A DNA stretch of 64,000 nucleotides from Spirometra erinaceieuropaei. Taxonomy: Eukaryota; Platyhelminthes; Cestoda; Diphyllobothriidea; Diphyllobothriidae. The translations under genes were made by a program, and so were the position numbers. Below, in pieces: positions 10,855 through 21,086 of the stretch (position 1 is its first letter; each line of letters begins with the position of its first letter). The stretch spans positions 1-64,000 of the forward strand of contig CACRXP010001305.1 in assembly GCA_902702965.1 (NCBI GenBank), in the 5' to 3' direction. Under the pieces are notes generated by a model, which ran no database searches, was not told where the DNA came from, and worked only from the letters and a program-made list of their open reading frames with translations.

Positions 10855-11728
10855 CAGCCCTTATGAAATGCGTTTTAAATCATAAAGGATTAATTAAATA
10901 GGACATTAATAGTTATTACAGTGCAGCATAAACCCAAGATATTCCAGACATGTTACGATACCGAATTCTGGATGCAATTCTTTCCGGCCGCCTGAAGAAA
11001 TTCCGCTTGATAATAAAGAATTACCTAAATAGTATGAATTTTCCCCATCTATATTTGACGACCATATACATTCAGGTGTTATTTATGTGGTGGCATGAAC
11101 AAAATTTTCGTTCTGTTATTTATTAAACAGAAATTCACTTCTTCAAATTTTATACTCAAAAAACGCGTAGCTTTCAGTCATAAAAGGATTTTCCTACTCC
11201 CCTGTAGTTTTCAACCGAACCTCAGCTGCTTTAGCGCTCAAAGTTTCGAAATTCCCTGGCGTAGACTTTCTGCGTAAGTAAAATCAAACATTCCTCTGCG
11301 CTACTAGGAAGACGTCATATAACATTCGGGAAATTTCACGATTGACTTGGACCGTGTTGTTTACTTTACAAGTGGCGAATGATACTCTTCTTTTGAGTAT
11401 AAAATCGGAAGAAGACGTGATTTTCTACCGAATAAGTAAAAGAATGAATTTTTTATGCATGTTTGCCATAAAATATCATTGAATTTTCAAGGGCATCGAA
11501 AATCAATGAGAAAACCGCATGCTACTTAAGTAGTCATTTATGCAGAGTATAGATCTTGCATGCAGCCGAAAATAAGTTCTTTCGAAAGCCGACACCCTGA
11601 GGTAACTGGAGCATTATAGATTTATGCTGTATCATGATTAGTTTTACAACACTACTTAATTTATCTTTTCGAAATGAGAACGCATTTCGAAATTTTGGTT
11701 GACATTTCATGAGTTAGCACATCTTCTG
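10855..11728. mobile_element. Long-inverted-repeat DNA element (family T), internally deleted left end
   Basis: The right arm (about 11395-11728) is nearly identical to the right arm of the copy at 50114-51106 and ends ...GAGTTAGCACATCTTCTG followed by TA. The left end is shortened, apparently by slippage between two GAAATG(C/T) motifs, so its exact start is uncertain. No coding potential. Confidence 0.65.
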
Positions 11729-12214
11729 TAATTAGCTTAGCTGTCTTAGAAAGCCTGGTATTGACAATATTTCCAAACCGTGGATAAAATATGGTGCGAG
11801 TCAATTTTTCTGTATCGACTGCAGACGCTCTCGGGGTCTCTGGGAAATTTTATTGACCATCTCAAGGCCCAAACGAAACGGTGTGTCGGCCGCTTGCGAA
11901 CACGTTTGTGCTTTGAGACTCTAAAGATCTCTCTGTCAAACAGACACCTTTAAAATCAGACCAAACCGACATCTGTCGTGGACCAACGCTTGAGGATCCC
12001 ATTCTCCTCGTCTCCTACGAGTCTTTTCCTCACCCATAGTGGACGGTGGCATTTTCCGTAAAATTAATTAAGGAAATACAATGTATCTTCTCGTATATGA
12101 GTTTCCATGTGTTAAACCATATACATTTTATATATCAGACCCCATTAATATTTCATTTCTGTGCTCATTCGGTACATACTTGCATCCTTTTATTAATATT
12201 CGCTCCCTCTTCTT
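11729..12214. other. No gene recognised
   Basis: Unique sequence between the family T element and the start of duplicated block A. No matching sequence lies left of block B, so this marks the outside of the duplication. Confidence 0.4.
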
Positions 12215-13144
12215 CTTCTTCTGTACTTCCGAACAGAGCTTGAACTATCGCCATTCCTATAAGGCGCGAACTTCAGGCTCAATGTTTCCTCTGAAATGAA
12301 TGGAGATATGCACTTGTATTCCTATGAATGGTGGGAGATGTTCATAAAATAACGCAATCGATATGGATCACCCCATGCACTTTACTAGCACAAACAATTT
12401 CAAAATTGAATCCAGATACCAGTGTAGCAAATTGCTATACTCTTCACCCGCACACTATCGCCTGATCCACGTCTTAAGCAATTACTCAGTCCTCGCTCAC
12501 GCTAGGTCTGCCATACTGGACATTCCATGCCCTGGATCCACGGTGAGTCGTTAATTATGTTATGCAATTAGTACTCATCCAATCGCTCGCAAGCTTATTT
12601 GAATTGTCTGCGTTACGGTTCACATACACACTCTGCATATGCGTGACGTGTAGGTGTTCTTCCAGCCCCCTATCTCTTCATTGTCTGAGTGCAGGCGAGG
12701 TAGCGCACTTAAAATCCGAGTGAAATATCAGGCCGCTTAGACGCACTGCAACTCACTACAATCGAAGAAAGGAGTTGTGCCAACATCACGCCATTAGTGC
12801 GACTAACCCTGTTCAAATGCTTCACCGGTGGCGCAACGTATCAGCGCCACCGGACACAGCAAATCCTCTCACAGCGAAAAGTCGAAGGGGAAGGTTACTG
12901 TTACTGGTTTGAAAGTGACGATGCTCAATTAGTAATCGTTGGTTGTCGCCCTCGTCTCAGGTTCAGGTAGCGTAGAATGGGCCTGACCATCATAATTCGG
13001 TTGAGCCCTTCGGTGATTGCTGCATACACAGATAGATTCGAAAGATTTTTATCTGGTCTAAAGAGTGTTTACCAGTTAGATTACGGAAATTCTTGTTCTG
13101 TTGCGCCTCGGGACTCAGTCTAGAGCCCTTGCGGGCATTTTTAT

Positions 13145-13260
13145 GACGACTAGTAATGATACCGGTATAAAGGCCAACAAAGAACAGGGAGTCTGGGAAG
13201 GTCATTTATGGCTTATCAGCCGTCGTCAACTAGGCATCCTCGGCACTAGGTTCGGATAAC
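13145..13260 (-). mobile_element. SINE fragment, minus strand
   Basis: Reverse complement of the body of the tRNA-headed SINE seen at 51853-52160: it shares the GCTGATAAGCCATAAATGACC-like segment and the TTGTTGGCC stretch. A second minus fragment lies at about 13440-13515. Both have weak counterparts in copy B (about 40030-40110 and 40270-40345). Confidence 0.5.
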
Positions 13261-14061
13261 CTGGTATTTGGGTTCAGATTCGCTGGTTATTTAGCGCTAT
13301 CTAGTCCATCGAGTTCGCTTCCCTTCGGTTGCCTCGGGAATAGTGACCATGGTGGGAGGATTACCCACTGATCTGGTTAGGGGGTAGGCGCGGTCGTTGA
13401 GCCTTGAGGCTTAATCTAGAATTATTGTAGGGAGTCGCATAGCGAGCAGTATTGATGTGGGAAAGAATGTCGACGAAGACATGGGAGATTAGGAAGGCCA
13501 TTTCTAATCTGTTAGTCCACATTCATTCTCTACATCTGCTGCAGATTTTGTATGTTTAAGATTAAAAGAGGTCACTTGTTCTGGCCAATGATGGACCTAA
13601 TTAAGCCTGAGTCCTTCACAAGACTAATGAATATGAAGATTAGTGAAGTGACCGTGCAGATTGAGGCGACTGCATACAAACACCTTACGTTATCGGGGTA
13701 GGGTTGTGATAGGCCGGCGACAGCGTGTGTTCTCGACCACAGACTGGAGCTGTGTAGGTGGCTGCCATCACATTCACTGCTCTCAGACCCACATCCGATC
13801 GCCATGACATTGTCTTGTCACTGGCGCCTCGTGAACGAGGGAGGAAAGAGCGCGGCGCAAGCGTCACTATAAACTAATTCGCACTCAAGTTACCGTGCTG
13901 CATACAGTGGACGACGTGCTGTCAGTGCAAGAAAAGTGAAAAAAATAGGGTGCAAATGATGCTGCAAAAGTCGTCACCGCTGCATCCACTTCATGTGTCA
14001 CACAGAGAACATCGTCGCTCACGAGGACTGTACTCTCCCCTAATGGTCCTTTCTGTGTGAC

Positions 14062-14104
14062 TGTCTCTGAGGAAGGGTTCGAGTGCGAATCGGAGACGCT
14101 GGGC
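14062..14104 (+). ncRNA. Hammerhead-like repeat core, degenerate
   Basis: TGTCT-CTGAGGA-A-GGGTTC-GAGTGC-GAATCG-GAGA-CGCT-GGGC. The stem II pairing is mostly kept, but GAAA has become GAGA and the cleavage triplet is altered, so this copy is probably inactive. The counterpart in copy B is at about 40978-41022. Confidence 0.45.
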
Positions 14105-14131
14105 TAACTAACTTTCTGTTCTCACGATCGC

Positions 14132-14164
14132 TTCTTCTTCTTCTTCTTCTTCTTCTTCTTCTTC
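14132..14164. repeat. (CTT)n microsatellite
   Basis: Run of about 11 CTT triplets directly after the hammerhead-like repeat tail, at the same place as a CTT run in copy B (about 41071-41095). Confidence 0.9.
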
Positions 14165-14194
14165 GTCTGAATAGTGTTGTATCTATGGTAGATG

Positions 14195-14460
14195 AGCATT
14201 CATTGATCCTTTTAGAGAGCATTCTCGATTCGTTGTGCATTGAAACTCGATTTAGAGTTTCGCAGACTGTCGCACAGCGACTGGTAATATATGCAGACAA
14301 GGAGAGATCGTGGACTAATGACCAGAGGGTGTGGACTTAAACCCCAGACATTACCGAGCCTTGAGTTAGGAAAGACTGACTGTGGGACGACTAATAAACT
14401 AGAAGTGGCCATCTCAGTCTCCTTTTTCTTTGCCGGTAGTCTTTTTCTGCATATACTAGT
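14195..14460 (+). mobile_element. SINE, degenerate, copy A
   Basis: The body AGAAGTGGCCATCTCAGTCT, then a TTTGCCGGTAGT stretch and CATATACTAGTACTGC, corresponds to the SINE body at 51990-52060. A worn tRNA-like head precedes it. The same insertion is present in block B at about 41130-41405, so it predates the duplication. Confidence 0.6.
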
Positions 14461-14778
14461 ACTGCATCTCATTGTGTCCATGTGACTACAAAAAATATAT
14501 CTAACTATATAAACGGAATGCGGTTTTTTCCTATGTGCAGACCCCAGTGAGGGCAAAAACTGGAAGCGCGCATGATAATCGTTCGAGAAAACATGAAAAA
14601 GACTACAGCTCATAATAAGGCGTAAAAACATCCAAGTGAAGCAAGGAAATGAGTTCCAGCACCCTTTATCGGCGACTATATTTGATGAGAGATTCGAGTG
14701 ATAATTCGAGATGTCAGGCTAATAAACCTCATGGTTTAGCGATCGTATGTTTGTCTTCTGAGAGGACATACGGGTCAG

Positions 14779-15062
14779 ATGTGGTTGTGTAGCCGCACCT
14801 GAAGTAAACAAACCCCAGCCACCTGTAATACGGGACGGATGGTAATAGGGGTTTTTACAGGCGGGGTCGGGGAACGCACAGGCGACGGGGTCAAGTGGTC
14901 GTATGCGAAAGAAAAGCTATTGAGAATGCGCGGTTGTACTTTGAGTGGTTGGGAAAGTGTTGCCCTACCGCTAACTCCAACCTTTACTCCTAACTCCAGC
15001 CCCTAACCCTAACCCCTATCCTCGCAGTATTGTGTCCGTCAGGTGGGGCTACATAACTACAT
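14779..15062 (-). mobile_element. Inverted-repeat element with telomere-like repeats, copy 2
   Basis: It begins ATGTGGTTGTGTAGCC and ends GGGGCTACATAACTACAT. The telomere-like part is on the right here as CCCTAACCCTAACCCC (about 15001-15016), so this copy is inverted relative to that at 4582-4903. Block B has no such element at the matching place. Confidence 0.75.
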
Positions 15063-15104
15063 CTTACCGATCTTAGTCTCCTGACAGTGAAACGGGGTCC
15101 TTCA

Positions 15105-15486
15105 CCCTACAATTGCCATCTTTCAATCCATAAATAGTTTGGAGTCCTATTTTTATGTATAAATTAGCCGTAGACATGCTTTCCCATCAAACTACCATAA
15201 TAAACAATATTTTTTAAAGTTATTTCTTTAAAATATGCCTGAATGTAGAGGGACGTCGAAAATCAGTAGAAAATTTGCATACTATATAGGTAATCGTTGT
15301 TTTACCGAGTGCCATCCGTGCAAGCAGCCCCAGTGAAGTGCATTCGAAAGACAACACATAGTTGTGTCAGCAGTTTTCTTGAATAAAATCCCAAAATAAT
15401 CAATAAATCAGCCCCGCTTAAGTAATACTTAATGATTGAGAATGCTATTCATAACTTTGGTTAACATTTCATAAGATCGGTTACTG
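15105..15486. mobile_element. Right arm of a family T long-inverted-repeat element (copy A)
   Basis: It matches the right arm of the complete element at 41921-42866 in block B and ends GATCGGTTACTG. The left arm is missing, replaced by the telomere-motif element and a deletion. Confidence 0.65.
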
Positions 15487-18400
15487 TGTTAGTAGACACA
15501 TCGCGTTCACAATAGCTGATTAGTTGCGCTGCATGATCTCTTACGCCAAGGGGATCGATGGCTTATTCTCTGCGCTGCTTAAGTATTCTTCCAAAGTCAT
15601 CACGATGTCCAGCGGAGAGAGTGCACAACATGGGCGGAAATAAGATGCGGAGATAAGGTAGTTAATTGTATGGGTAAACCCACAACCGTTATTTTTAGAA
15701 ATTATGGAAGAATACGATAAAACAGATTATTACTAGCGGATTTTTGATAGAGGTTATGCAAGTATACTAACGGTTTAGATCACGGGAATCTATTAAGGTG
15801 CATGCATTGAAATTGACTGGCAGTATCTCCCGTTTTGCAAAGTGAAAGTTGACTCAAAACATATTAGCCTACGGCGAGAAGACTTTGAAAAAAACGTTGT
15901 TTATGGGTAAAAAGACGGCTTAAGATGCCCTATTTAAATCGAAATAACAGTAAAACCCGTTCACATTGGGCTATGCAGTGATTCATACGACGTTTTCCAG
16001 AACGGAATTACGTTTGTTTAACTGATGTGTCAAGATTTTGAGTAGGAAGGATTGCTGGATGAGTCTGGTTTTGGGTGTCAAAGACCGAACGATTCCGTGA
16101 CGGAATAAGCGCCTCGACTCTGCGAGGTGTTGGAGGATGCGTCAGTGTTTTACAGCTACCTTAGGTTCAGAAAAGGGCACTTCGACTTTCGCTTATCAGA
16201 GCATTAACGGTTTGTACTACAATTTCGCACTGCAGTTGCATTTATTCACAACGTTGACAAACCTCCGGGGACAGATTTATTAGAATGACAATTAACCAGT
16301 CCATCAATGTCCAACAGCTCAGGATTGTAAAAACGGATTTTTTTATAAGGTGCTTGTAATGGCCAGCCGGATTGTCTGGCGGCAATCTAGTTTGGCATGT
16401 CTTGAGCATTTCCAACAGATAATTCGCAAAATATCGAAACTACCGATGCCCTCTCATTTTAGGACAATACTTGAAGATGTCAGGGTGGGGTAAATCGAAA
16501 TTAAGTATTAAATTAATTTGATCAAAAGAGATACGAGTTGAAAAGGGAAGATTTTGATCGGATTTTTATGAATTTTACAAATTTCAGCATAAATCCATCT
16601 TCAGACAACATTTTAGCTAAAGATATGAAACGGCCTGCAGTCGCTTAACAGGGACGACCTTCTTTAAAGTGAATACTGATTGAGAAATTTTGAAAATGGC
16701 CAGTAGATGAGGAGCTGATTGTTTGTGTGGAATTAAGATATTTGTTTTCGAAACACAAATACTCATAAGTTTTTTAAATTTATACTGATGAGTCTATCTG
16801 ATGGTGTGACTTTAGGAGAAAGGCGTACCCGCGAACGTATACCGGATTGGTTTATGTTGGCGACTTATTCATTCAGTCCTGTTATAAGAGATCAGAAAAC
16901 AGGACAAAGCATTGTCCCAAAAAGCTCAGTACCTTTTCTGGACCCTGCCTAAGGATTAAAAAAGAAGGGGACCTCGTCAGGCTACTTGGAATAGTTTTTA
17001 TGAAATAAAGTTCTCATATGACGCGAAATGTGTCGGACTTAGTGTCGCCACTCAGATAGCCAAAGTCCATTGTAATAAGGATTCGGTAACATGTATGCAA
17101 CCATAAAGACTTCGTTAGCTATGCAAAATTCGAAAAGGTTGCCTCCAGTGAGAACTGCAGCAAAATTAGGATCGTGGAGGGCGCAAGTACTAGTCCAACA
17201 CCGCAAAGACAGCGGCACAAGGTTTACGTATTCTGCGAGTGCTTTTGTCTATAATACGAACGAAGGAATAAATGTTTGCGCACCCCATGTAGGGGCCGTA
17301 ATTAAATTTTTGCGGCTCGGGAAAGTCTGCTATTACAATGAGCATTAAGTAAGGAGTAGTTTGTTGCAAGGCCCTGTTTACAAAACTTCCTGGGAGATTG
17401 ACCAATAAAGAGAGAGCACACACAGTACACAGTCGCTCGGATTCCCGTTCAAAGGTCTAGGCCAACTACCACTAAAATGCTTCGCGGCGTCGGTTTTAAA
17501 AAGCGCTGACGAAATCTTTGTACAAACTAAAATTTGAGCCCATTTTAGGTCGGAAGACGTCCTCAAATGACCTTGTTATTATTTGTACACCAGGGTCTAT
17601 TCCTGCTCACCATGTGGACATGCAACTGAACTTCAAGCAAAAGGGAAGGTTAAGAAATCTTAAAAAAACTGTTATACGCCTCGCAGCTATTGCATACAGC
17701 CAAAAAGGGTCAAATGCACTCAGCAATAAAGTTATTTATGCACATTAAGTACGATTCACGCACGATACTGTCACTGAAACAGAACTGAGCCTGCATCTCA
17801 TCTTAAGACTGACACGGGACGCTTTATGCTGTTAAAGCCCCTTTTAGCCATCTTTGGATGGGTGACAAACTAATCCTACTCATCATTTGTGTATAGTGCT
17901 CGAGGATATAAACCCGGAAAATCTGAATTCCAATCTGGTTATCACTTAAACAGTAGGACTGACTGCGTCAGTCTCGAATTCACCTGACAAAAAGCAAACC
18001 TATAAATACACCTTTTCCTGGAGCAGGATACTCAAGACAGATTGAGATGTTGCTCACGACCTAAACGGTGCTTCACAGGCCAGTGAAATTTGTAAAGTAG
18101 CGGCTTTACGTCAAACCTCCAGTCAACTCCCTACAGGCTTCCCATCTATCCACACCACATATAAACTCAACCCTTCTATCCAGAGCCTATTTTTTACCTT
18201 ACAAGAAATCCGCCGCCCTTTTTATCTGAAACAGTGGGCTAATAGTATTAACTTAAACGACTACCAACTCATGAAATGATTTGCATCTCCTCTCACAAGA
18301 GGACCAAACTGCTGAGCATCCTTTCATAAGGTGACCTGCGTTTCACCTTCCACATCTCAGTGGTGTCAAGTAATAAGACCTGACTCGCCGTCGTTGAAGT

Positions 18401-18752
18401 ATTTGAGCGCGAAAGGCCCGCTGAGACCTCGGCTTTGACAACTTAACCGTCTTCACACGCTGCCGGGTCAGGAGACAATGTGATTTTAAAATCGCACAAG
18501 GCTCCACACAATAATCTGGCTCGTTACTACGTCGTCACCACCCCCCCCGGCATTGATGACCCTCATGGAGTACAATGGCTAGTCTATGGTGTTCTAGGCT
18601 CTACGAACTTGCCTATAGTTCCTGAGTAATTCTGTTTTTCTCGTCTGGGCATTAAAGACAAAACCTTTAACCGCAGGAGGCAGATAAGTTACCTTTTTTT
18701 TAAGAAATCAAGGTAAGAGAGACTTGGAACAATATTTCCCAGGAATGAATTT
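15487..18752. other. Duplicated non-coding sequence, no gene recognised
   Basis: Parallel to about 42867-45790 in block B with small insertions and deletions (for example extra sequence near 17200-17500 in A). ORFs such as 17091-17348 are not preserved between the copies, which argues against coding function. Confidence 0.55.
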
Positions 18753-19316
18753 AGAGCAGGCATAGATAGCAGAATTTATTGGAACCAATAAATTTCGCGA
18801 CTGCAATTGACAGTCAGGTCAGTTGAGCACCTGCCTAAATGGCTTCTAAAGCTGTAGAATAAAATTCCACAGTCTTCTATTGCAAAACACCTCCTTGATG
18901 TTGGTTGACCCCAAAACATCTTTTCGAATATTATTTTGAGCCCGAACAACTACGTTAATGCGCTACTTGGAGGCAGCCCATATACGACGGGAGAAACCCG
19001 ACCTGTGCAAACAGTTAGACCACGTGGTCAACCTCAGCTTGCCCTGGTAGATCTGAGCCCTTTTGATTTGTGATATCCTTCGGCGTGTTAAATTCCCTGT
19101 TTTCTTCCCTGTGTTGCATCTTCGAATTATCGTTTTATGGATTAGTCCACGTGCAGTATGCGATGACCTTGCTATTTTATATTGGTTTCATCTGTGGAAG
19201 TTCAAACCTCTGTATCATTGTCACTTATTATTTGTGTTATGCAACGACAGGCTGCAGTTGATAATCCCTAGCGAAATGTATTGGTTCCAATATATTCTGC
19301 TATCAATGCCTGCTTT
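18753..19316. mobile_element. Foldback-type insertion present only in block A
   Basis: The left arm, 18753-18815 (AGAGCAGGCATAGATAGCAG, then TTATTGGAACCAATAAATTTCGC), is repeated inverted at about 19248-19316 (ATACATTTCGC-type block, CAATATATTCTGCTATC, ATGCCTGCT). Block B reads straight through at 45790-45830, giving an empty site. About 430 bases lie between the arms, with no clear gene; a hydrophobic ORF at 19063-19368 spans the arm and is not supported. Confidence 0.7.
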
Positions 19317-19528
19317 AAAAGAACGGTTAGACGAACGGTTACCGTCAGCCTTTTGCATTAGTTGGTAAAACAAATAGCAATACAGTAAAAATTTGAAACT
19401 GTCTGAAACGTTTCGCCTCAAAGCCAAGTTCTATGGAGGGTGGAGGAATGAGAAGAGGCCCAAGTATAAATAGGCGACCTAAAAGCATTCTATTGCCAAC
19501 AGCACAGAGAAATATTTTCAAGCTTTTC

Positions 19529-19534
19529 TTTATT
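19529..19534 (-). terminator. Polyadenylation signal downstream of glutamate-rich gene A
   Basis: AATAAA on the minus strand, about 65 bases after the stop codon at 19598. The equivalent place in copy B lacks a perfect AATAAA. Confidence 0.5.
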
Positions 19535-19597
19535 TTACTCTGCAGCATCTCCTGCCCCGGAGTCTGGTTGCGGTTTTTCTTCTTCTGAAATGCCTGT

Positions 19598-20141
19598 TTA
19601 TCCTTCTTCCAATTCTTCAGACCCTACCTTTTGCTGCTGCCCCTGCTTCTCCTCCTCTCCCTCTCCTTCAAACTCTTCACCCTCTCCTTCGCCTTCCTCC
19701 TCTTCTTCCTTCTGCTTCTCGTCTTCTTCATCTTCTTCGTTCTCCTCCTTCCCGGGCTGCTCCTCTTGTTCTTCCTCTTCCTCCTCCACTTCAGACTCCT
19801 CACTTTCCCCCGCTTCTTCATTCTCTTTTTTCTCAGGCCTCTCATCCAGCTCCTCATCTTTTTCCTCTTCTTTGAGCTCCACTCCATCAGGCCTCTGCTC
19901 CGTTGTCCCTTCTTCTTCCCCTACTTCAGGCTCTTCACTCTCCCCCTTTTCTTCATTCGTTTCTTCCACAGGCCCCTCTTCCTGATTTTCTTTTTCTTCT
20001 TCTTCTCCTTCTTTTTCGGGCTCCAATCCACCAGGCCTCTTCTCCGTTGTCCCTTCTTTTTCCTCTACTTCAGGCTCTTCACTCTCTCCCTCTTCCTCAT
20101 TCTTTTCTTCCTCAGGACCCTCTTTCTGATTTTCTTCTTCT
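19598..20141 (-). CDS. Glutamate-rich repeat protein A, C-terminal part (5' end in gap)
   Basis: An open minus-strand frame runs from the gap edge to a TAA at 19598-19600, about 180 residues ending EELEEG. It is dominated by Glu with Gly, Lys, Pro and Asn. Two imperfect 46-48-residue repeats are visible, each built around NQ(K/E)EGP, GESEEPEV, EGTTE and RP(G/D)G, followed by a more uniform acidic tail (EEEEEEQEEQPGKEENEED). The frame passes through the gap edge without stops, so the start lies in or beyond the unsequenced 945 bases. It is the paralogue of the gene at 46043-48346, shown by matching 3' flanks as well as composition. The LINE sequence beginning right after the gap suggests that the 5' part is interrupted, shorter than in copy B, or misassembled. 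By analogy with copy B the product would be secreted. Confidence 0.6.
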
Positions 20142-21086
20142 NNNNNNNNNNNNNNNNNNNNNNNNNNNNNNNNNNNNNNNNNNNNNNNNNNNNNNNNNNN
20201 NNNNNNNNNNNNNNNNNNNNNNNNNNNNNNNNNNNNNNNNNNNNNNNNNNNNNNNNNNNNNNNNNNNNNNNNNNNNNNNNNNNNNNNNNNNNNNNNNNNN
20301 NNNNNNNNNNNNNNNNNNNNNNNNNNNNNNNNNNNNNNNNNNNNNNNNNNNNNNNNNNNNNNNNNNNNNNNNNNNNNNNNNNNNNNNNNNNNNNNNNNNN
20401 NNNNNNNNNNNNNNNNNNNNNNNNNNNNNNNNNNNNNNNNNNNNNNNNNNNNNNNNNNNNNNNNNNNNNNNNNNNNNNNNNNNNNNNNNNNNNNNNNNNN
20501 NNNNNNNNNNNNNNNNNNNNNNNNNNNNNNNNNNNNNNNNNNNNNNNNNNNNNNNNNNNNNNNNNNNNNNNNNNNNNNNNNNNNNNNNNNNNNNNNNNNN
20601 NNNNNNNNNNNNNNNNNNNNNNNNNNNNNNNNNNNNNNNNNNNNNNNNNNNNNNNNNNNNNNNNNNNNNNNNNNNNNNNNNNNNNNNNNNNNNNNNNNNN
20701 NNNNNNNNNNNNNNNNNNNNNNNNNNNNNNNNNNNNNNNNNNNNNNNNNNNNNNNNNNNNNNNNNNNNNNNNNNNNNNNNNNNNNNNNNNNNNNNNNNNN
20801 NNNNNNNNNNNNNNNNNNNNNNNNNNNNNNNNNNNNNNNNNNNNNNNNNNNNNNNNNNNNNNNNNNNNNNNNNNNNNNNNNNNNNNNNNNNNNNNNNNNN
20901 NNNNNNNNNNNNNNNNNNNNNNNNNNNNNNNNNNNNNNNNNNNNNNNNNNNNNNNNNNNNNNNNNNNNNNNNNNNNNNNNNNNNNNNNNNNNNNNNNNNN
21001 NNNNNNNNNNNNNNNNNNNNNNNNNNNNNNNNNNNNNNNNNNNNNNNNNNNNNNNNNNNNNNNNNNNNNNNNNNNNNNNNNNNNNN
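20142..21086. other. Assembly gap (945 N)
   Basis: Run of undetermined bases at the edge of the polypyrimidine tract of gene A. Its size may be an estimate. ORF translations that cross it are meaningless. Confidence 1.

Larger units (their letters stand above)
12215..20141 (+). repeat. Segmental duplication, copy A
   Basis: From about 12215 onward the sequence runs parallel to about 38775-46500 in the same orientation, offset by roughly 26.5-27.4 kb. Anchors by eye: TACTTCCGAACAGAGCTT (12222) against TACTTCCGGACAGAACTG (38787); ATGAGTCTGGTTTTGGGTGTC region (16056) against the 43440 region with shared GAACGATTCCGTGACG; GGCTCTACGAACTTGCC (18596) against the same string at 45688; and GGTAAAACAAATA (19363) against 45838. 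Identity looks like roughly 70-80 percent. The block ends inside a glutamate-rich gene in both copies. SINE, hammerhead-like and family T insertions at matching positions predate the duplication. Confidence 0.85.

Noticed and set aside
14040..14300. Arg-rich ORF (run of 12 Arg) on the minus strand
   Set aside because: Artefact of the (CTT)n tract.
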